Shown: positions 14,686 through 20,756 of the stretch, in pieces
Numbering within the stretch: the stretch's first letter is position 1
How the letters are laid out: each line of letters begins with the position of its first letter
Origin: a virus
Length of the DNA stretch: 20,756 bases
IMG/VR virus record: IMGVR_UViG_3300030107_000300
Coordinates: 1 to 20,756 of that record
Direction: 5' to 3' (one strand)
The notes under the pieces: generated by a model
Told to the model about the DNA's origin: nothing
Database searches by the model: none
Seen by the model: only the letters and a program-made list of their open reading frames with translations
Made by a program: the position numbers and the translations under genes

Positions 14686-17600
14686 ATGTCTAAATTAACT
14701 AACGATAAAACACCTGAATTTAATTTTGATAAAGATGGTAATTTAATATTTGATTTTGATTCTGATATTACTGATGAAGAAAGAAAAAAAATTAAAGAGT
14801 TAGAAAAAAAATATAAATTTAATCGAAAACAAAGATTTGATGAATTTCAAGACCAATTTGAAACTTTTGGTGGAAGAATCCCTGAAGATAAAGTAAGAGA
14901 ATATAAAAGAACTGTAGGATTTGTTCCTGATATTATTAATTCAATAGTAGACTTATCAGAAAGTGTAGCATTAGGTCCTGCTTCAGAAGCAATACTTCAT
15001 GCTCGTGCTGCAAAACAAGGTATATCTAAAGAAGAAGCAAAAAAAGCCTCATATGATAAAGTATATGGAGGATTAGAAAATGTATATAAGTTTTTATATG
15101 GAGATGAAAATATAGAACTTGTTGAGCAGGGAGGGAGAAAAGTTCCTGTTGTTAAGCAACCTAGAGAAGAAAAATATAAAAGAACAATAAGAACTTTTGG
15201 TGAGTTAGGTGCTTTAATAGTTGGTCCGGGTAAAGTAAAAATTTTTACAGACCCTAAAAATCCTCAAAAAGCAAAAACATTTTTTCAAAAATATATTAAA
15301 CCATCAGCTAAAACTAAAAATGCAACACTTGCTGTAGAAGCTCGTTTTTTTGCAGGTTATAATCCTTATCGAGAAGGAGTTATAGCTCCTGCATTAGGAA
15401 ATTGGATAGGTCAAAATAATGAAAGTGAAATGCTTAATGATATTAGTGCTTATCTAACAGCCCCTCCTGAAGAACTTTCTGGATTAGAAAATAGAATGAA
15501 ACATTTTGCTGATGCAGTAGTATTTGGTGGTGTAATAATGACTGGTGGAGCTGCTGGTATAGGAGTTTTTAAAGAAACACCGGGAGCTATAAAAAGAGTA
15601 GCACCTGAAGGTACAGAAAAAGCAATTAAAGCTAGAGATGGTATATTAGAATATTTAAAAAAAGTAAGAGAAAGTGGAACAGAAGGTATAAATAAATTTT
15701 TACAACAAATAAAAGAAGCTACAAAAGTAAATGAAGTACAACAAAAATTATCTATTAAATATAGAGATATAGATTTTAAAGATGGTAAAGTAGTAAGTAA
15801 AGAAGGAGACATGGATGCTTTAAAACCCGGATTTTTTAGTAGATTATTTACTGACATAAACCCAATGTTTAGTGAAAATCCTATACTTAGAGGTATTGAA
15901 TCTTTTAGAAGAAAAGTATTATCTACAAAAGGAAACAAGTCTAAAGCTTTACATGAAAAATATTTAAAGTCTGAAAATGCAAAAGAAAAATGGGAAGATA
16001 GTATATTAAATATAGCTACAAATTTAGAACATAATATAGAACAAATAGTAGCAAAATCTTCTAAAAATAAATTTTTTAAAAACAATCCAGAAAAATTAGC
16101 AGAACTTAAAGAAGAAATTAATCGTGTTTTATATACAGATTTTTCAGATACAAAAACAACATTTTTAAAAGAACTTAATAAGCTACCTAAAGAATTAAGA
16201 CAACCAATAAAAGCAGCTAGAGAGCAACAAAAATTATTATCGCAAGAGATGATAAATACAGGTACTTTAACAGAAGCACAAGAAAAAATATATAGAGAAC
16301 AACTAGAGTTTTATGGTAGAAGGTCTTATGAGTTATTTGAAAATCCAAATTACATTCCAAGTACAGATGCTAGACATGATGCTTTTAAATTTATAAGTAA
16401 TCAAATAAGAAATAGTGACCCAAACAAAGGAACAGTCGATGCATTAACTGATGACCAAATTCATCTTAGAGCTAATAATAAAATAAATGAAATACTAGAT
16501 GTTAAAGGTGGAGATTTTAAAGCAGCAGGAGAAAAATTTACTAGAATTAAAGAAGAAATTTTAAAAGGTAGAAAAGATATTCCTGCTGAAATAAGAAAAT
16601 TAATGGGAGAAATAGATGACCCTACAAAAAGATTTATACATTCTACTGTTAAATTAGCTAACTATGTAGAAGATGTAAAATTCTTTAATGATTCTTTTGA
16701 AGAAGGTGCAGGTATTTATTTTAGAGAAACTTCAGAAGGAGTTTTTAATAAACAAATTCCAGAAGGTTTTGGTCCTTTATCAGGTAGGTATACAACACCA
16801 GAACTTTATAAATACTACAGTAATTATCAAACTATATCTCAAAAAATGTTATCTTCTCAAAATGTAGGAGGTGCTTTATATAGAAATATGGCTATATTAA
16901 AAGGTTTATCTCAAGCAGCTAAAACTGTATGGTCACACACTACTCATGTAAAAAATGTATCTGGTGGTATACAAATGTCTTTAGCAAATGGAGTTAATCC
17001 TTTTAGTCCTAAAAGAATAAATGAAACTATTAAAATTTTAAGAGCTAGAACATCAAACGATGTAGAGCTACAAAAATTACATGAAGAATTAAGTGGACTA
17101 GGTTTATTAAACAAAGGAATTATAGCAAGAGATTTAAAAGGATTAGCTAGTGATATTAAAGCCGGTGGTGCTAAAACTTGGTTAGATTACCCAGCTAAAT
17201 GGGCTAAACAACTAGCTGATGCAGAAAAAATACCTTATTATTCTTTTAAAAATCGTGGATTTAAAACTGGTTCACTATCTCAATTTGCAGATAAGTGGCA
17301 GAAAGCATATGTAGCAGAAGATGATTTCTTTAAAATAAATATGTATTTTGTTGAAAAACAAAGACTAACAAAATTAAATGACTTATATAAAAATAAAAAT
17401 TTAAAATTAACAGACCAAGAAATAAATGAACAAGCAGCTAGAATAGTTAGAGATGTTTTACCCAATTATGATTTAGTTCCTGAACTACTAAGAAATTTAA
17501 GAAGAACTCCTATCTTTGGTAGATTCTTTTCATTTATGGCAGAGTCTGTAAGAATTAGTGGTAACTCTGTAATTAATGGAGTTAAAGAAGTTCATAAAGG

Positions 17601-19680
17601 AAGAAAGTTAATTCAACAAGGAGAAAAAGAAGTAGGTAATGAATTTATTAAAAGAGGTACTTTAAGGTTAGCTTCATTTACTGCGATGGCAGGAGCAGGA
17701 GCTAAAGCAGTAGAAAAAACAAGTCAGGCTGTTACTGGGTTTAGTAATGATGAAAAAGAAGCTGTTAAAGATTTAGCATTACCTGATTACATGCAAAATT
17801 CAAATGTTATGATTACAATAGCACATAATGGAGAACCAGTTATAGCTAATTTAAGTGCTTGGGATGCTTATGATTTTCCTAAAAAACCTTTTCAAGTTTT
17901 AATAAATAAATATCTTACTGATGATATTTTAAATGAAGATGGTTTAGTTCGTGATGTTATGACTACAACATTTCAAGAAACAGTCTCTCCTTTTCTAGGA
18001 CAGTCTATTGTAGCAGAAACATTAGGTGATTATTTCTTAAGACAAGGTAGAGATTTAGATGGAAGATTAATGAAAAATCCTCATAATAGATTAGAAAGAT
18101 TTGAAGTTAAAGATAACTATATAAACTCTTTAACATCTAGAGAAAATTTAAGAATTTTAGGTGCAAATCTTTTTAAAGATATAACTCCCGGAACAGTAGA
18201 TAGAGCTATTGATTTACATAGAGATTTAAATGCTCCTATGGAAAAAACACCTTTTAATCAAAATGTATATAAAAATCAATCATATGTTAAGTTTCTTACA
18301 GGTTGGGGAATGACTCCTATTAATGATGACTATTTAAAAAAGATGCTTGAGTTTAAAAGTTATAATTTTAAGAAAGCAAAATCAGATGCAAGAAGTCAAA
18401 TATCTAGAGCAATAGGTGTTGAATTAGACCCAGAACTTTTTATAAATGAATATATGGATGCAAATGCTAAATATTATGAAGAATATTCAAAGTTTTACAA
18501 AAATATAGAATCAGCAGAAACTCTTGGTATTTATACTACTGAAGAAATAATTAGAAATGACCTGTTAAATAAAAGAGATTATGGTACAATGATTGGACTA
18601 AAGCGTTTTGAACCTATAGGTCTTTCAGATAATATGAAAAGAGAATTATTAATAGTAACTAGAGGAAAAGGTTATTCAGATGTTGTGAGAGCAATAAATC
18701 ATATTGATGGTAAATTATTCTCTATGCCTATTTATACAAGTCCTGAAAATTATAAAAAAGATAAAGAAGAAAAGAAAGAAATAATGGAAGAACTTAGAGA
18801 AGAATATAAAACAGGTGGTAGAGTTTTAAATGTTGAAGAAGACCCTGTAGATAGACAAAATCCTTTTACAGGTAATACATATTCTCAAGATGCACAAATG
18901 CAAAGACTTGGTTTATCTACAGGAGGAATAGCTGGAAACGATATAACTAAAATATTTAAAGATATAATACCTAAAAAATCTGAAACTCAAAAACCTTTAA
19001 AACAATTTACAGATTATATGAATAGATATGATTATAAACCTAAAAAATTAAACTTTGATGAAGGTGGACCTGTTGATTCTTTTGGAGAAACTATTAATGA
19101 TTTAATATCTGATTATAATACTAACTATGAAAAGCAATATAAAAAAGATAAAAAAGGTGAATATGTTTTAGATAAAGATGGGAAATATATTCATACTCAT
19201 AATGCGTGGGTAAACAAAGACCCTGATAAGTTTGTTAGAGATATGTATTTACAATTAAAAAATAGTGGACATCCTTTTCCAGCTATGGCAGCAGTACAAG
19301 CTGGAGTAGAAAGTAGATATGGAATGAGTGATTTATCAAAAGAACATAATAACACTTTTGGAGTTAAAGTAAGAGCAGGAGAAGATTTTAAAGGTACACA
19401 AATGCTTACAAAAGAAGATTATGGAAAAGGTTTAATAGAAGAAGAACACAATTTTAGAAGTTATGATTCTATAAAAGAAAATATAGAAGGTTATATAAAC
19501 TTTTTAGAAACAGGAAAATATGACGATGGTACTCCTAGATACAAAAAAGCTTTAGAAGCATCAAGTGATTTAGAATTTTTACAAGAAATGAAAAATGCTG
19601 GTTATGCTACTGACCAAAAATATATTGAATTATTAACTAGCGTATATAATCGTAATGTAAAAAAAGGTACATTTGATTAA
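14686..19680 (+). CDS. Giant internal virion/ejection protein with C-terminal glucosaminidase-type muralytic domain, 1664 aa
   Basis: The longest gene here; T7 gp16 (1318 aa) has the same role and relative place. The N-terminal half is helical. It has a hydrophobic segment around residues 272-295 (FADAVVFGGVIMTGG), long charged helices (about 300-640), and near residue 745 a HTTHVKNVSGG motif of a kind I recall from very large marine-phage proteins. A second weakly hydrophobic segment lies near 993-1010 (LRLASFTAMAGAGAKAV). A linker at about 1370-1470 carries three Gly-Gly motifs (TGGRV, STGGIAG, DEGGPV). The last ~150 residues resemble N-acetylglucosaminidases of the FlgJ/Acm2 type, with AAVQAGVESRYG (E1542 the likely catalytic acid), then NNTFGVK and FRSYDSIKENIEGYINFL. 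It would cut peptidoglycan during DNA entry. There is no clear Shine-Dalgarno. The stop overlaps the next ATG. Confidence 0.82.
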   Translation: MSKLTNDKTPEFNFDKDGNLIFDFDSDITDEERKKIKELEKKYKFNRKQRFDEFQDQFETFGGRIPEDKVREYKRTVGFVPDIINSIVDLSESVALGPASEAILHARAAKQGISKEEAKKASYDKVYGGLENVYKFLYGDENIELVEQGGRKVPVVKQPREEKYKRTIRTFGELGALIVGPGKVKIFTDPKNPQKAKTFFQKYIKPSAKTKNATLAVEARFFAGYNPYREGVIAPALGNWIGQNNESEMLNDISAYLTAPPEELSGLENRMKHFADAVVFGGVIMTGGAAGIGVFKETPGAIKRVAPEGTEKAIKARDGILEYLKKVRESGTEGINKFLQQIKEATKVNEVQQKLSIKYRDIDFKDGKVVSKEGDMDALKPGFFSRLFTDINPMFSENPILRGIESFRRKVLSTKGNKSKALHEKYLKSENAKEKWEDSILNIATNLEHNIEQIVAKSSKNKFFKNNPEKLAELKEEINRVLYTDFSDTKTTFLKELNKLPKELRQPIKAAREQQKLLSQEMINTGTLTEAQEKIYREQLEFYGRRSYELFENPNYIPSTDARHDAFKFISNQIRNSDPNKGTVDALTDDQIHLRANNKINEILDVKGGDFKAAGEKFTRIKEEILKGRKDIPAEIRKLMGEIDDPTKRFIHSTVKLANYVEDVKFFNDSFEEGAGIYFRETSEGVFNKQIPEGFGPLSGRYTTPELYKYYSNYQTISQKMLSSQNVGGALYRNMAILKGLSQAAKTVWSHTTHVKNVSGGIQMSLANGVNPFSPKRINETIKILRARTSNDVELQKLHEELSGLGLLNKGIIARDLKGLASDIKAGGAKTWLDYPAKWAKQLADAEKIPYYSFKNRGFKTGSLSQFADKWQKAYVAEDDFFKINMYFVEKQRLTKLNDLYKNKNLKLTDQEINEQAARIVRDVLPNYDLVPELLRNLRRTPIFGRFFSFMAESVRISGNSVINGVKEVHKGRKLIQQGEKEVGNEFIKRGTLRLASFTAMAGAGAKAVEKTSQAVTGFSNDEKEAVKDLALPDYMQNSNVMITIAHNGEPVIANLSAWDAYDFPKKPFQVLINKYLTDDILNEDGLVRDVMTTTFQETVSPFLGQSIVAETLGDYFLRQGRDLDGRLMKNPHNRLERFEVKDNYINSLTSRENLRILGANLFKDITPGTVDRAIDLHRDLNAPMEKTPFNQNVYKNQSYVKFLTGWGMTPINDDYLKKMLEFKSYNFKKAKSDARSQISRAIGVELDPELFINEYMDANAKYYEEYSKFYKNIESAETLGIYTTEEIIRNDLLNKRDYGTMIGLKRFEPIGLSDNMKRELLIVTRGKGYSDVVRAINHIDGKLFSMPIYTSPENYKKDKEEKKEIMEELREEYKTGGRVLNVEEDPVDRQNPFTGNTYSQDAQMQRLGLSTGGIAGNDITKIFKDIIPKKSETQKPLKQFTDYMNRYDYKPKKLNFDEGGPVDSFGETINDLISDYNTNYEKQYKKDKKGEYVLDKDGKYIHTHNAWVNKDPDKFVRDMYLQLKNSGHPFPAMAAVQAGVESRYGMSDLSKEHNNTFGVKVRAGEDFKGTQMLTKEDYGKGLIEEEHNFRSYDSIKENIEGYINFLETGKYDDGTPRYKKALEASSDLEFLQEMKNAGYATDQKYIELLTSVYNRNVKKGTFD

Positions 19681-20120
19681 TGGGTTTTCCGTTTGAAATA
19701 ATAACCATGTTAGCATCAACTGTGCTTGGTGGATTAATGAGTATCTGGGCTGAAAGTAGAAAAGCCAAAATGGAAAATGAAAAACTACTTATAACCAGAG
19801 GCGAGTTTAATTTAAAAGCAACTAAAGCAGCTAGAAATCATGGATTAAAAGATAAAGGATTTGCTTGGACTAGAAGAATTATAGCTTTAAGTTCTGTGTT
19901 TGCTATTGTTGTGTTTCCTAAATTAGTTGCTGTATATTATCCAGAAGTTGCAGTTACTGTTGGTTATACACAATGGAATCCCGGAGGACTGTTTAGAAGT
20001 GGTAGAGAAGTATTTGATTGGATAACCTTTCAAGGTCTTGTAATTACACAATTAGACACCAACTTAGTATCAGCTATTATAGGTATGTACTTTGGTGGTA
20101 GTTTAGCAAAAGGCAGATAA
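19680..20120 (+). CDS. Holin-like three-transmembrane protein, 146 aa
   Basis: Three hydrophobic segments are visible: about 4-23 (PFEIITMLASTVLGGLMSI), about 67-87 (IIALSSVFAIVVFPKLVAVYY) and about 118-140 (GLVITQLDTNLVSAIIGMYF). Between the first two is a basic linker (SRKAKMENEKLLITRGEF, then KAARNHGLKDKGFAWTRR). The layout resembles the '3-TM holin' family found in gene transfer agents and many alphaproteobacterial and marine phages. A holin would permeabilise the inner membrane to start lysis. Start and stop both overlap neighbours (TAATG at 19678-19682 and 20118-20122), so it is coupled to the ejection/muralytic gene and to the next membrane protein. The family match is recalled, not searched. 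Confidence 0.72.
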   Translation: MGFPFEIITMLASTVLGGLMSIWAESRKAKMENEKLLITRGEFNLKATKAARNHGLKDKGFAWTRRIIALSSVFAIVVFPKLVAVYYPEVAVTVGYTQWNPGGLFRSGREVFDWITFQGLVITQLDTNLVSAIIGMYFGGSLAKGR

Positions 20121-20407
20121 TGAACAGCAGTCAATGGATGGATTTATTAGAAACTGTAGGTATTCCTGCAGCTTTTGCAGTTGGTGCTGGTTGGATGGTT
20201 TGGAAATTATTTAATCATTTAATAGCAGATGTGCATAAAAAACTAGACACACAACATGGTATGATAGTTGCGTTAATAGATAGAGTAAGACAAATGGATA
20301 ACGACATGATACGAATAGATACAATGGTAAGAACAGCCATGAAAGTTCCTATAGATGTCGATAAATTAGCAAGAGCAGATGGTAAAAAAGACCAAAGGAA
20401 AGATTAA
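20120..20407 (+). CDS. Small one-TM coiled-coil protein of the lysis-like cluster, 95 aa
   Basis: One hydrophobic helix (about residues 13-35, VGIPAAFAVGAGWMVWKLF) follows a short polar N terminus. Then comes an amphipathic helix with heptad spacing (LIADVHKKLDTQHGMIVALIDRVRQMDNDMIRIDTMVRTA) and a charged tail (KKDQRKD). The shape suits a spanin-like subunit, antiholin or holin accessory. No lipobox cysteine is present, so an outer-membrane lipoprotein role is unlikely. Both ends overlap neighbours through TAATG. Confidence 0.75.
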   Translation: MNSSQWMDLLETVGIPAAFAVGAGWMVWKLFNHLIADVHKKLDTQHGMIVALIDRVRQMDNDMIRIDTMVRTAMKVPIDVDKLARADGKKDQRKD

Positions 20408-20756
20408 TGAAATACTATCAACAAGCACTTTTAAACTTTAAAAATAGAGATTCCACAATAGAGGAGCAAGAAATTTGGAACGAACAAGAACTAAAACCTT
20501 GGGCTGACAAACAATTAGGTATAGTTGGAATTATGTCTTTTGTGCAAGTTGGAATGTTTGGACTTATGTTATTAGCATTTTGGGGTAACTCTAAACTTTT
20601 TGCAGATGAAATGGTACATCAATTTAAAAATCCTAGTTTTAGTGGTATAGGTACATCAGCACATTATCTTACTATAGAAAATCAAGAGTTTAATAGAAAG
20701 ATGTCTATTAAAGAAGAAATAAAAGCTTTACAAGACCAGATTAAAAGAGACAAAGA
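20407..20756 (+). CDS. Membrane-anchored coiled-coil protein, partial (runs off right edge)
   Basis: The frame begins at an ATG overlapping the previous stop (TAATG at 20405-20409) and is open to the end of the window; 116 residues are visible. It starts MKYYQQALLNFKNRDSTIEE, and has WNEQELKPWADKQLG before one hydrophobic helix (about 37-60, LGIVGIMSFVQVGMFGLMLL). After this come a polar stretch (KNPSFSGIGTSAHYL) and a Lys/Glu-rich helix (MSIKEEIKALQDQIKRDKE) that looks like the start of a coiled coil. A type II membrane protein with a long extracytoplasmic helix could be an inner-membrane spanin, but the N-terminal cytoplasmic part is long for that. Function is left open. Confidence 0.75.
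   Translation, partial: MKYYQQALLNFKNRDSTIEEQEIWNEQELKPWADKQLGIVGIMSFVQVGMFGLMLLAFWGNSKLFADEMVHQFKNPSFSGIGTSAHYLTIENQEFNRKMSIKEEIKALQDQIKRDK

Noticed and set aside
14784-14796. Poly-A slippery run suggesting programmed frameshifting
   Set aside because: Similar A runs are everywhere in Lys-rich genes here, and no continuing overlapping frame makes a sensible product.
1-20756. tRNA genes, integrase, attachment sites or insertion sequences
   Set aside because: None was seen; there are no non-coding stretches large enough for a tRNA apart from the short hairpin gap, and no transposase or recombinase motifs in the proteins.

Overview
The window reads as a densely packed, single-strand late (virion morphogenesis) region of a tailed phage with podovirus-like organisation. 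All convincing genes are on the + strand, intergenic gaps are almost absent, and the only sizeable non-coding stretch is the roughly 48-base gap after the capsid gene. The DNA is very AT-rich, with AGA arginine and A/T-ending codons dominating. From memory of similar proteins (no search was run), the style fits marine phages of AT-rich bacteria such as SAR11 and relatives. The host is an inference.

Layout, left to right: the C-terminal end of a probable scaffolding protein; the major capsid protein; a strong UUCG-tetraloop hairpin, probably a terminator or attenuator; two tiny basic proteins of 60 and 48 aa; a tail adaptor (T7 gp11-like role); a tail nozzle or stabilisation protein (gp12-like role); and a 1583-aa tail fibre or tailspike. 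The fibre carries three kinds of internal repeat and a C-terminal S74-type self-cleaving chaperone. Next come two small proteins, one of them a membrane/coiled-coil protein. Then five genes form a probable internal-core/DNA-ejection module: 738, 340, 198, 475 and 1664 aa, the last ending in a glucosaminidase-type muralytic domain. The right end holds three tightly coupled membrane proteins: a holin-like 3-TM protein, a 1-TM coiled-coil protein, and a 1-TM protein cut off by the window edge. They look like a lysis cassette.

The genes would act together as follows. Scaffold and capsid build the head, and adaptor and nozzle form the short tail. The trimeric fibre binds the host surface. The internal proteins are probably ejected ahead of the DNA to cross the envelope, with the fused glucosaminidase opening peptidoglycan. 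The terminal membrane proteins release progeny. Portal, terminase, polymerase and other replication genes are not in this window.

The most interesting signals lie inside the proteins. Fibre repeats are identical in amino acids but heavily diversified in synonymous codons. All eight fibre cysteines sit in the beta-roll. A Gly-Gly motif with an exact 8-residue period occurs in two separate proteins and recurs, unspaced, in a third. An 11-residue aromatic periodicity runs through the Q/N-rich putative ejection protein.
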